Source: CALXQW01 sp031553045
Lineage (GTDB): Bacteria > Verrucomicrobiota > Verrucomicrobiia > Opitutales > Intestinicryptomonadaceae
Length of the DNA: 64,000 bases
Direction: 5' to 3'
NCBI GenBank assembly: GCA_031553045.1
Contig: JAVBLZ010000006.1
Location: forward strand, 496,001 to 560,000
Numbering within the stretch: position 1 is the stretch's first letter; each line of letters opens with the position of its first letter. Made by a program: the position numbers and the translations under genes. Below are positions 1-7,388 of this stretch, one piece after another. The notes beneath the pieces were generated by a model. The model saw nothing but the letters and a program-made list of their open reading frames with translations, searched no databases and was not told the DNA's origin.

Positions 1-125
1 TAACCAACCTTCCCGAAGGCTTTACCCCAGTGGCTTTATGGTCATTCTTAAGAAATTACAGCGGCGAGACCGCACCCGAATTTAACGGGTTTCCGTTTGT
101 ATGCAAATCGACCCCAATAAGGGTC
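1..125 (-). ncRNA. Cobalamin (B12) riboswitch, 5' part, cut by window edge
   Basis: Read on the minus strand this stretch carries the conserved cobalamin-riboswitch blocks in order: a GGTCGATTTGC-like P2/P3 entry near 113-103, GGAAACCCG then TTCGGGTGCGG (97-71), CGCCGCTGTAA (68-58), then AGCCACTG (36-29) and CGGGAAGG (16-9). Spacing and order match the Rfam cobalamin family. The distal part containing the AGCCAGGAGACCTGCC-type box would lie left of base 1, so the element is incomplete here. It would control a gene outside the window, typically a B12 transporter, B12 biosynthesis gene or B12-independent isozyme. The overlapping reading frame on the same strand is not a gene. The exact 5' boundary is approximate. 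Confidence 0.85.
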
Positions 126-242
126 AAAATCTTTGAAAGAACTTTCGCACAATCTTTCCATATATTTTTTTTAGTCAATATTTTTTTGGGAAAATAATTT
201 AATTTGACAATATTACTCAATTTGGCACACTCGGAGGGCAAT

Positions 243-1235
243 ATGAAAATACAGGTACTAGCTTCAGCTACGGCGTTCCCAGATAAAATCGTTTATAACA
301 AAGATCTTACGCAATTCCCAGAGGAATATATTGAGATAATTGAAGAAAAAATTGGGATTAAGTCTCGTATGCACTGCAACCCTGATGAGTCTCTTTCTGA
401 TTTGGCGGCAAAAGTCGGCAAAAAATGTATAGCAAAAGCCAATCTTAAATTTGAAGATATAGATGGGCTCATACTCGGCACGGGCACTGCGGATAGGCTT
501 TCGCCGGCGTCGGCAAATTTGGTGCAGCACAAAATTGGGCTACCCACTTCCACCTTTGCCTTCGACATGAACACAACTTGTCCAAACGGCATATATTCTC
601 TTGAAATAGGCAGGGCAATGCTTGCGGGTTCTTCTCGCAAAAATATTTTGGTGATAAATGCAGAAGCAATTTCTAAGATGATGGACCCTAACGCATTTGC
701 AAGTTTCCCATATTTTGGCGACGGTGCGGCGGCGGTAATTCTAACCAAAGACTCTCCGCTTGATTTGCCGGAACTTTATGAAGCTGTTTTGATGTCTGAC
801 GGTAGCGGCTTTGAGTTTATCACAACCCGTGGCGGCGGTTCAGACCTGCCCGCAGGGCGCTACTGCACAGATGAAAACAGAGAAGAGTTTTTCTTCTCTA
901 TGGACGGCAGAGCGGTATTTGAATTTGCAACTTCAAGGCCGCCCGCCCTCATTGAAAAATACCTTGCAGACCGTAAAATATCAAAAAGCAATGTTGATGC
1001 CTACATTTTGCATCAGGCAAATACGCATATCATTGCAAAAATCAGAGAAGTTCTTGGCGAACCTGAAAGTAAATTTCCTGAAAACATATTCAAGTACGGC
1101 AATACTGCCGGCGCATCAACGCTAATCACCCTTGCGGAATATCTTGAAACCGCAAAGCCAAAAAAAGATGATTACACCGTAATATGCGGCTTTGGCGGCG
1201 GATTGGCATGGGGTACTACGGTGCTTAAACACTAA
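243..1235 (+). CDS. 3-oxoacyl-ACP synthase III family protein (FabH-like)
   Basis: A 330-residue thiolase-fold condensing enzyme of the ketoacyl-ACP synthase III type. The family condenses an acyl-CoA or acyl-ACP with malonyl-ACP in the cytoplasm. The catalytic triad is visible: Cys113 in DMNTTCPNG, His257 in ILHQANTHI and Asn287 in YGNTAGAST; the Gly-rich C-terminal GFGGGLAWG is also typical. The start at 243 is chosen over an upstream ATG at 204 because GGAGGG lies just before it and family proteins begin at this point. It stands alone, not beside plsX/fabD, so it may initiate a special fatty acid or make a secondary product rather than be the housekeeping FabH. It is transcribed divergently from the riboswitch-controlled gene to the left. 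Confidence 0.88.
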   Translation: MKIQVLASATAFPDKIVYNKDLTQFPEEYIEIIEEKIGIKSRMHCNPDESLSDLAAKVGKKCIAKANLKFEDIDGLILGTGTADRLSPASANLVQHKIGLPTSTFAFDMNTTCPNGIYSLEIGRAMLAGSSRKNILVINAEAISKMMDPNAFASFPYFGDGAAAVILTKDSPLDLPELYEAVLMSDGSGFEFITTRGGGSDLPAGRYCTDENREEFFFSMDGRAVFEFATSRPPALIEKYLADRKISKSNVDAYILHQANTHIIAKIREVLGEPESKFPENIFKYGNTAGASTLITLAEYLETAKPKKDDYTVICGFGGGLAWGTTVLKH

Positions 1236-1277
1236 TATTATCTTTAGCAAAATATTGTTTCCTAAAAATATTTAAAG

Positions 1278-1310
1278 ACTTGCCCTTTGTAAAAGATGGC
1301 AAGTTTTTTT
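1278..1310 (+). terminator. Intrinsic terminator after the KAS III gene
   Basis: A 7 bp stem ACTTGCC (1278-1284) pairs with GGCAAGT (1298-1304) and is followed by an uninterrupted T run. It sits 43 bases after the stop codon of the upstream gene. Confidence 0.8.
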
Positions 1311-1332
1311 ATTTTTCAAAACTTTCCAAAAA

Positions 1333-1365
1333 CAAAAAACGCTCAGACTTTTATGTCTGAGCGTT
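1333..1365 (-). terminator. Intrinsic terminator for the Gfo/Idh/MocA gene
   Basis: An 11 bp perfect stem, AACGCTCAGAC (1338-1348) with GTCTGAGCGTT (1355-1365), is preceded on the plus strand by an A run. On the minus strand it is therefore hairpin then T tract, about 47 bases past the oxidoreductase stop. With the neighbouring plus-strand terminator it insulates two convergent genes. Confidence 0.82.
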
Positions 1366-1411
1366 AAAGCCCTATCAAACTTGAGGTTTATTGATATAAT
1401 ATCTTACGCAA

Positions 1412-2599
1412 TTATTTTGCGTATTTTACATCTTCCCATGCGCCTTTTGCCTGATTGCTCTTGATGCAGGCGTCTATGAAAGATATGCCCATTCTGCCGT
1501 CGTAAATATTTGCATATTTAGAGCCGTCGCAAGAGAATGGCTTGCCTGCCTTATATGAGCGAACATCTTTTTCAAACTCACGATGAAGCCTAGCGTAAGC
1601 GTCATGAAAAGCCTCAGGATGGCCGCCTGGAATTGTGGGTTCTTTAAGCAACCATTCGGGAATGTCGCCAAAGAATCCATCATTTGCGGACACACAGCCT
1701 CTCCAGTAAACCCTGTCGGGCTGATTTGAAAGCATGACCGTTACAGACTCAGGATTTTCCTGACTCCAAACCAAAGTGCCCTTTGTGCCGGAAACTTCAA
1801 TGCGCAAGTCGTTCTTGTGCCCGATGCAAATCTGAGACGCCCTTACCATTGCCTTTGCGCCGTTTGAAAGCTCGCAATATGTTGTAAAGTGATCATCCAA
1901 CATTCTGCCCTTCACGAATGTTTCCATGTGTGAAGAAACCTTCTTTACGTCAAGACCGGTAACAAACCTAAGCTGCATTAAAGCGTGCGTGCCAATGTCT
2001 CCGCCGCAGAGGCTCCCGCCCGAGCGTTTTGGGTCTGTGCGCCACTGTGCGCCTTCTGCGCCCGTTTTTTCAACCTGTGTTGCAAGCCAGCCTTGAATGT
2101 ATGAAGAATCTACCCAGCGTATGTCTCCAAGCAAGCCGCTTTGCACTATGAATCTTGAAAACCAAGTAGTCCAATGGCCCAAGTATGTGTGGGCAACCGC
2201 AAATGGCACGTTCTTTTTTTCAACCGCTTCCGTAAGTTTTTCAGCTTCTTCAAGATTGATTGTAAGCGGTTTTTCACACATCACGGGGATACCCGCCATG
2301 ACAGCCTTGTATGCAGGGTCAAAATGCACAAAGTTTGGGGTTACTATCAAAACATAATCCAACTTTTCATCTTCAGGAAGTTTTGCCTGTTCGGCAATCA
2401 TATCGTCATAAGAGACGTAGCCCTTGATCGGATAACGCCAATTTGCCGCTTCATCCATTGCAATTTTTGGGTCCGGATGCAAAGCTGCCGCAACAACCCT
2501 GCGTGTTCCGTCAAAGTGAATAGCCTTTTGATGTGGCTGAACTATGAAAGCGCCTGCGCCTCCGCCTATTAGACCTACTCTTAGTGGTTTTTCTGACAT
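1412..2599 (-). CDS. Gfo/Idh/MocA family oxidoreductase
   Basis: A 395-residue NAD(P)-dependent oxidoreductase that would act on a sugar, inositol or sugar-acid substrate in the cytoplasm. The N-terminal Rossmann fold has GLIGGGAGAF (residues 9-18), and the family's EKP motif, whose Lys is catalytic, is at 109-111. The C-terminal substrate domain has GGDIGTHALMQL with Asp201 and His205 in the usual active-site positions. TAAAGGAGTAACATA before the ATG gives a strong ribosome binding site. The next gene upstream on this strand encodes a ThuA-like protein, a pairing common in carbohydrate catabolism of Verrucomicrobia, Planctomycetes and Bacteroidetes. The exact substrate cannot be read from sequence. 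Confidence 0.9.
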   Translation of the reverse strand: MSEKPLRVGLIGGGAGAFIVQPHQKAIHFDGTRRVVAAALHPDPKIAMDEAANWRYPIKGYVSYDDMIAEQAKLPEDEKLDYVLIVTPNFVHFDPAYKAVMAGIPVMCEKPLTINLEEAEKLTEAVEKKNVPFAVAHTYLGHWTTWFSRFIVQSGLLGDIRWVDSSYIQGWLATQVEKTGAEGAQWRTDPKRSGGSLCGGDIGTHALMQLRFVTGLDVKKVSSHMETFVKGRMLDDHFTTYCELSNGAKAMVRASQICIGHKNDLRIEVSGTKGTLVWSQENPESVTVMLSNQPDRVYWRGCVSANDGFFGDIPEWLLKEPTIPGGHPEAFHDAYARLHREFEKDVRSYKAGKPFSCDGSKYANIYDGRMGISFIDACIKSNQAKGAWEDVKYAK

Positions 2600-2755
2600 A
2601 TTATGTTACTCCTTTATTGTTGATTAAATCTGTTAAAACCCTATCGCAAAAAAATCCGCTTTGCAGACTTAAATATGCGCAAGGTGTCTCAAAAGCTATT
2701 TTATTGTTTATAAATTTTCAATGATTTTTTTATGAAAAAACCCGCAAGCCTCGCC

Positions 2756-3679
2756 CTACTTATGCCAATCTGACGAACGGCTACGCCATAATTCCAGATT
2801 TTTCTCCCACCCGTTGGGCTTTGTTTTGCCTGTGATTAAAGAATCCATTTTATCTATGCTTGGGGCTTTTGTATTGAAACCATTCTCTGGTATTTCATAG
2901 CCGGCAGCCCAAGCTATTGCGTTTATAATCAGCTTACGGAAAGAATCATTGTTGTAATTAAAATACTCATGCCAGCCCGTAAAACCAAAGCCCTTTGTGC
3001 CGTTAGGATTTTCAACAGCCCAAGCCAGTGTCGTGGGCGCACCCTTTAATGTGCGCATATATTTATTGCCCGTGTGCCTGCCATCGGGTCTGTTATAGGC
3101 TTCGTCCGTGGGGATTGCCTGTAAGATATTTGTAATTTTTGCGTCGTTCTTAAAACGCAGATTAAAATACCATTCATCATGTAGCACAAAAGGCTTAACG
3201 CCCCTGCTTATAGGATGCGTAGGATTCAAAATTGCAGACGCCGTCCAATGTGGATTGACAGAAAAATAATGCTCATAATGCGCAGCTATCGTATTGTCCA
3301 AATATGAATTAAATTTTGGGTCCGCAAGAATGAGGGCGTAATGAAATATCATAATGCTCACACCCATATTGTTGATTTCCTCCAACATTTTTTCACGTCC
3401 AAATAAGGGATGGTGCTTTTCACCCTCGCCAAAAATCACAAGCAAGCTCGCACCTTTGAAAAAATCTAAAGAATCTGGGAAATCGTCTTTAACCACATCC
3501 ACTTTTGCCTGCGGTATTGCTTCTTTGAGAGAATCTTTGAGCATATCGCAAACGGCGGTATTTTCATGTGCGGAGTAAGGGTGCACAGACTTTCCGCCAA
3601 ACAAAACTATGCGCTTTTCTTGAGCATTTAAAAATAATGTGGACAGAAAAACTGCGGATATAAAAAGAAATTTCTTCAT
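2756..3679 (-). CDS. Secreted ThuA-like domain protein
   Basis: A 307-residue protein with an N-terminal signal peptide (MKKFLFISAVFLSTLFLNA), so probably periplasmic. The body resembles the ThuA-like, glutamine-amidotransferase-fold family named after a trehalose-utilisation protein. It has a beta strand KRIVLFGGKSVHP at the start, a VIFGEGEKHHP segment, the MIFHYAL turn, and a conserved VLHDEWYFNLRF stretch with an Asp-Glu pair near residue 168. The family's biochemistry is poorly known; members often accompany Gfo/Idh/MocA oxidoreductases, as here. The role is inferred to be sugar-related. There is no convincing terminator in the 156 bases between it and the oxidoreductase. Confidence 0.75.
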   Translation of the reverse strand: MKKFLFISAVFLSTLFLNAQEKRIVLFGGKSVHPYSAHENTAVCDMLKDSLKEAIPQAKVDVVKDDFPDSLDFFKGASLLVIFGEGEKHHPLFGREKMLEEINNMGVSIMIFHYALILADPKFNSYLDNTIAAHYEHYFSVNPHWTASAILNPTHPISRGVKPFVLHDEWYFNLRFKNDAKITNILQAIPTDEAYNRPDGRHTGNKYMRTLKGAPTTLAWAVENPNGTKGFGFTGWHEYFNYNNDSFRKLIINAIAWAAGYEIPENGFNTKAPSIDKMDSLITGKTKPNGWEKNLELWRSRSSDWHK

Positions 3680-3767
3680 AAGTTGTCGAGACTAAGACGG
3701 GGCTAAAAAATATTCAAATCTTTTTTAGAAACTTGACCGCAGAATTTTTAGCTCTTTATTTGAATTT

Positions 3768-4292
3768 ATGAAGTTCAATAAAATTCTGGATATTTCCGAA
3801 ATCAACAATGCGGTTGCCGAACTTTCAGCTAAAATATCCTCAGACTACAATTTGCAAGGTGTTTCAGAAATTTCCGTACTGTGGGTGGCAAACGGCGCAA
3901 TGTTTTTTGCTGCTGAAATTCTTAAAAATCTGGATGTACCTTTAAGCGTTTGCGCCGTGAGCGCAAGCTCCTACAAAGATTCCGACAAGCCCTGTCAAGA
4001 GCCGGAAATTTCCGTCTGTTCAAAAGAATTTATAGAAAATAAGGACGTCTTGATAATAGACGACATATTTGATACAGGTAAGACCATCTCCGCCATTGTG
4101 CAGAAGTTGACAGCACACAATCCAAAATCTATTAAGACCTGCTTTTTGCTGAACAAGAAAGTTATCAAGCAAACAGATTTTCAGGCGGATTACATCTGCT
4201 TTGACATAGAAGATAAATTTGTCTGCGGATATGGTTTGGATTACCAATACAAATTTAGAAATCTAAAAGGTGTTTTTGAAATTGTGTTTTAA
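3768..4292 (+). CDS. hpt: Hypoxanthine phosphoribosyltransferase-like protein
   Basis: A 174-residue type I phosphoribosyltransferase. The PRPP-binding motif is DVLIIDDIFDTGKT (residues 93-106). The C-terminal signature GYGLDYQYKFRNL is diagnostic of the HPRT branch, where it recognises the purine base. The flexible-loop ASSYKDSD region lies near residue 66. It would convert hypoxanthine or guanine plus PRPP to IMP or GMP in purine salvage. The usual Glu-Asp of the PRPP motif is Asp-Asp here, and the loop I Lys-Gly is Asn-Gly, so substrate choice may differ. It is a single plus-strand gene between minus-strand genes. Length is normal for the family. Confidence 0.8.
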   Translation: MKFNKILDISEINNAVAELSAKISSDYNLQGVSEISVLWVANGAMFFAAEILKNLDVPLSVCAVSASSYKDSDKPCQEPEISVCSKEFIENKDVLIIDDIFDTGKTISAIVQKLTAHNPKSIKTCFLLNKKVIKQTDFQADYICFDIEDKFVCGYGLDYQYKFRNLKGVFEIVF

Positions 4293-4337
4293 AGAGTACA
4301 GCTTTCACACAAAAGAAATTCCAAAAAGCTGTTTTTG

Positions 4338-4481
4338 CTAAGAATTTTGTGCGGTGTCTTGCGGGGACATTGTTGCGAAAGGCCCTTTGCTTATTATGAC
4401 ACCTTTGCCGGCTTCTGTAGTGCAAGCAACGGCAAAAAGTGATATGACAAAAAGTATCACGGCAAATTTAAAAATCTTCAT
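4338..4481 (-). CDS. Small putative lipoprotein (47 aa)
   Basis: A 47-codon reading frame with a classical lipoprotein signal: Met-Lys-Ile-Phe-Lys, a hydrophobic run, then a lipobox-like LFAVAC with Cys at residue 20. The mature part is only about 28 residues (starting CTTEAGKGVIIS). It lies 57 bases downstream of tlyA on the same strand and could be its operon partner. A weak AAGAG ribosome binding site is about 10 bases before the ATG. Size and placement of the Cys recall entericidin-type lipoproteins, but the mature sequence does not obviously match them. No function is assigned. Confidence 0.6.
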   Translation of the reverse strand: MKIFKFAVILFVISLFAVACTTEAGKGVIISKGPFATMSPQDTAQNS

Positions 4482-4538
4482 GTGTTCATTATCTCTTAAA
4501 AGTTTTTAATATCAAGATTTTTCTAAATCTTTAAGCGT

Positions 4539-5324
4539 TTATGCGCCTGTATTTTTACGCAATCCTATGAGATATTCCGTATTGCCGTCTCCGCCTTTGA
4601 TTGGAGACTCTATGAGCCCCAAGACCTCGCAATAAGGAAAGTTTGAATCAATAAAAACCCTGATTTTTTGCACAACTTCTTCCAAAATTTTAGGGTCTTT
4701 AATAACCCCGTTGGTTTTTGCCGCAAGCCCCACCCCAGCTTCAAACTGAGGCTTTATCAGGCAGACAATTTCTGCGCCCACTTTCAAAACATCGAGCAAA
4801 TTTTGCAAAACTTTTTCCAAAGATATGAAAGATAAATCTGCGCAAATAAAGTCAAACTTTGCTTGAGACTGCGTTTTAAAAATGTCTGAAAATTTTTCAA
4901 AAAGCATAAGGCTATTTATTGAGCGCACATCGGTTTTTTCCAAATTTATAGCCCTAGTGTCCGCAAGGATTTTGGGATGAAGCTGTGAAAACCCAACATC
5001 TACGCAAAATACACATTCAGCGCCTCTTTGCAAAATACAGTCCGTAAAGCCACCCGTAGAAGCACCCGCATCCAGACAAATTTTGCCCTTCACGTCCACC
5101 TTTAACTCATCCAAAAATTTTTCAAGTTTAAGCCCAGCCCTAGACACATATTTTAAATTTTGGGCAGATTCTAAAACCTTTACGAGCCCTGCATTTTCAA
5201 GACTTCTTGAAGCTTTATCAACCAATTTGCCGTCGTAAAACACAACGCCTTCTTCAATCAAAGCCCTGGCTTTGGACCTGCTGGGCGCAAAGTTATTTGC
5301 AGCTAAAAATTCATCCGCCCTCAT
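4539..5324 (-). CDS. tlyA: TlyA family rRNA (cytidine-2'-O)-methyltransferase
   Basis: A 261-residue protein with an N-terminal S4 RNA-binding domain (residues 1-60, starting MRADEFLAANNFAPSRSKAR). An FtsJ-like SAM methyltransferase domain follows, with the SAM loop LDAGASTGGFTDCIL (81-95) and the Asp-Leu-Ser segment CADLSFISL near residue 165. Family members methylate ribose 2'-OH in 16S and 23S rRNA and were originally annotated as hemolysin A. The C-terminal ESPIKGGDGNTEYLIGL is also conserved. Length is normal. It begins 2 bases after the small membrane protein gene upstream, so the two are probably co-transcribed. Confidence 0.92.
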   Translation of the reverse strand: MRADEFLAANNFAPSRSKARALIEEGVVFYDGKLVDKASRSLENAGLVKVLESAQNLKYVSRAGLKLEKFLDELKVDVKGKICLDAGASTGGFTDCILQRGAECVFCVDVGFSQLHPKILADTRAINLEKTDVRSINSLMLFEKFSDIFKTQSQAKFDFICADLSFISLEKVLQNLLDVLKVGAEIVCLIKPQFEAGVGLAAKTNGVIKDPKILEEVVQKIRVFIDSNFPYCEVLGLIESPIKGGDGNTEYLIGLRKNTGA

Positions 5325-5326
5325 AG

Positions 5327-5668
5327 TTATTTTTTCGGAATGTAATTGACCTCTACATCTATGCTTGCGGGCGAATGCTCGGGCTGGATTTTATTTGCGA
5401 CATTCTGCGCAAGCTCAGGCACTTGGGTAAAAAAAAGATAAGCAACAACAAGCATCGTAATAATACCAAGCGTAATCGCAAAATAACTTATCAAATCTCT
5501 AAGTTTCTGCGCCCGTTTTGCATTGGGGCTGAGCTTATATCTGCTGTGTCTTATGCTACCAACGCCAAAACCCACGACACCGCCCATAGACTCTTTTGCC
5601 CTGCGTACAACTTCCCTGTGGTCTATCAACATGAATACTAAAACTGCCACATTTTTATAGAAGCGCAA
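5327..5668 (-). CDS. Small single-pass membrane protein, unknown function
   Basis: A 113-residue protein I do not recognise. It has a basic N-terminal half (HSRYKLSPNAKRAQKLR), one clear transmembrane helix (about residues 63-82, YFAITLGIITMLVVAYLFFT), and a polar tail ending VEVNYIPKK. The chosen start is TTG, with GGAG nine bases upstream; an ATG 36 bases further in (5632) lacks a ribosome binding site. It is probably anchored in the inner membrane with the basic part in the cytoplasm. It precedes tlyA by 2 bases. Confidence 0.6.
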   Translation of the reverse strand: MRFYKNVAVLVFMLIDHREVVRRAKESMGGVVGFGVGSIRHSRYKLSPNAKRAQKLRDLISYFAITLGIITMLVVAYLFFTQVPELAQNVANKIQPEHSPASIDVEVNYIPKK

Positions 5669-5809
5669 TCAAAAATTCTCCAATAGATTTTAGATTTGAC
5701 CTTGAATCAAAAAATTGTTTCAATTTATGCGAATATATCTGATTTACATTGTGGGGGTAGAGTGTCGATTTACGGACTTTTGCGCCCTGATGTATTTTTA
5801 TTTTACACT

Positions 5810-7384
5810 ATGAAAAAGTCTATATTTTTATTATCATTGTTGTCTGTGGCATTAACCGCAAGCGCCGCAATACATATGCCGCTTATATTCAGGAATTTCA
5901 TGGTCCTACAACAAGAGCAAAAGGTGAAATTTTGGGGTACTGCTGAACCAAATGCCAAAATCACGTTAGATTATGACGGCAAAAAGAATGCCGCATCCAC
6001 CTCGGCAACTTCCGACGGCAAATGGGTCATATATTTAAACCCGCTCAAAGCCAGCAAAAAACCTGTGCAAATTGTAATTTCAGAAAATGGAAAGCCTCAA
6101 AAATACATATCAGATGTTTTGGTGGGTGAAGTTTGGGTTACGGGTGGACAATCAAATATGGCGTTTGGGCTTAGGGGGATAAACGGCTCTGAAGATGTCA
6201 TAAAAAGAGCAAATTATCCGGACATAAGGATTTTCTGGCAGCCGGCCACAGTTACAAGCAATGAGCCCGCAACAGATGTTGATAAGGCGTCAATCTGGCG
6301 GGTCTGCTCACCGGATATGATTGCGCCTTTCAGCGCAATGGCTGTACTTTTCGCCGAACATATACGCAACAATGTGGATGTGCCCGTAGGCATAATTTCT
6401 ACGGAAATGAGTGGCACGCCCATGGTCTCTTGGGTTTCGGAAAATTATGCGAGAAATTCCGACAACTACAAAGAACGCATGGAGCACTTTGACAAAAAAT
6501 GTGCGGAATATGATTATGACAAAGCGATAGAAAATTGGGAAAAGGGGCGCAAAGACCATGAAGAAGCTAAGGCCAAGGCAATAGCTGAAGGCAAACCCGT
6601 TCCCGCAATGCACTACCAATATACAGATTTGCACAAACCGTGGGAAAAGAGCCCCGACTCTTTCCGCACACCCTCTAAATTATTTAACGGCAAAATTGCA
6701 CCCATTGCGGGCTATACCGCAAGAGGTTTCCTATGGTATCAGGGCGAGAATGACGCCGGCGGAGTATCTATGCAGGTATTTGACAAAATGCTTGCAGGTT
6801 TAATTGAATGTTGGCGCAAAGAATGGGGTAATGCGAATATGCCTTTTATATTCATGCAACTGCCAAGCTGGGGCGAAGGCGGTTCTGCGGGCTGGCCTGA
6901 AGTTCGTCAAAAACAAAGCAAAGTTGCAAAAGAAAATAAAAACGTATTCATGTGCGTGGCAATAGATACGGGTGAAGAAAAAGACATCCATCCCAAAGAC
7001 AAACTCGCACTGGGCACAAGGCTGGGCAATATCGCCCTCAAAGAAGTGTACGGCAAAAAAAATCTCACAGCCTATGGCCCCACATTTAAAGACGTAAAAT
7101 TTGCAAAGGCGCAGGCAAAAGTTTCTTTCTATATGGACGGTTCTAAGTTTAAAAAACCGCAAGAAGAAATCACCGGCTTTGAAATTTTGAATGAGGATGA
7201 AAAATGGGTATCCGCCAAAGCCTCAATCACAGGAAAATCGGATGAAATCACCCTCTCTGCAGACGGTGTAAAAAATATTTTGGGTGTGCGTTACGCATAC
7301 AAGCCTTGGGCAAAGCCTCTGGTAAATTTGTTTAACGAGGCAGGTTTGCCGACAGCCCCTTTCACTACAAATCTTGAAAAATAA
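5810..7384 (+). CDS. Sialate O-acetylesterase-type esterase, paralogue 1 of 6
   Basis: A 524-residue secreted SGNH-fold esterase of the sialate O-acetylesterase (SASA/DUF303) family, which removes acetyl groups from sugars such as sialic acid or xylan units. It has a signal peptide (MKKSIFLLSLLSVALTASA), the nucleophile block GGQSNM with Ser115, the WYQGE block (near residue 308) and the DIHPKDK block with His394. It ends in the family's RYAYKPWAKP...LPTAPF tail. The ATG at 5810 is used because the signal peptide begins there; the frame is open upstream to 5696. A charged Lys/Ala/Glu-rich helical insert lies before the third block. It is the first gene of a six-gene tandem array, with a 4-base gap to the next. 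Confidence 0.88.
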   Translation: MKKSIFLLSLLSVALTASAAIHMPLIFRNFMVLQQEQKVKFWGTAEPNAKITLDYDGKKNAASTSATSDGKWVIYLNPLKASKKPVQIVISENGKPQKYISDVLVGEVWVTGGQSNMAFGLRGINGSEDVIKRANYPDIRIFWQPATVTSNEPATDVDKASIWRVCSPDMIAPFSAMAVLFAEHIRNNVDVPVGIISTEMSGTPMVSWVSENYARNSDNYKERMEHFDKKCAEYDYDKAIENWEKGRKDHEEAKAKAIAEGKPVPAMHYQYTDLHKPWEKSPDSFRTPSKLFNGKIAPIAGYTARGFLWYQGENDAGGVSMQVFDKMLAGLIECWRKEWGNANMPFIFMQLPSWGEGGSAGWPEVRQKQSKVAKENKNVFMCVAIDTGEEKDIHPKDKLALGTRLGNIALKEVYGKKNLTAYGPTFKDVKFAKAQAKVSFYMDGSKFKKPQEEITGFEILNEDEKWVSAKASITGKSDEITLSADGVKNILGVRYAYKPWAKPLVNLFNEAGLPTAPFTTNLEK

Positions 7385-7388
7385 ATTT

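Noticed and set aside
204..232. Sigma-70 promoter for the KAS III gene (TTGACA at 204-209)
   Set aside because: A -10 at the right spacing would fall on the ribosome binding site, so transcription could not include it.
56..241. A 61-codon minus-strand frame at the left edge
   Set aside because: It lies across the cobalamin riboswitch and has no protein features.
5696..5724. Sigma-70 promoter for the esterase array (TTGACC, then TTCAAT 17 bases on)
   Set aside because: The -10 match is poor; AT-rich DNA gives many such hits and none stands out.
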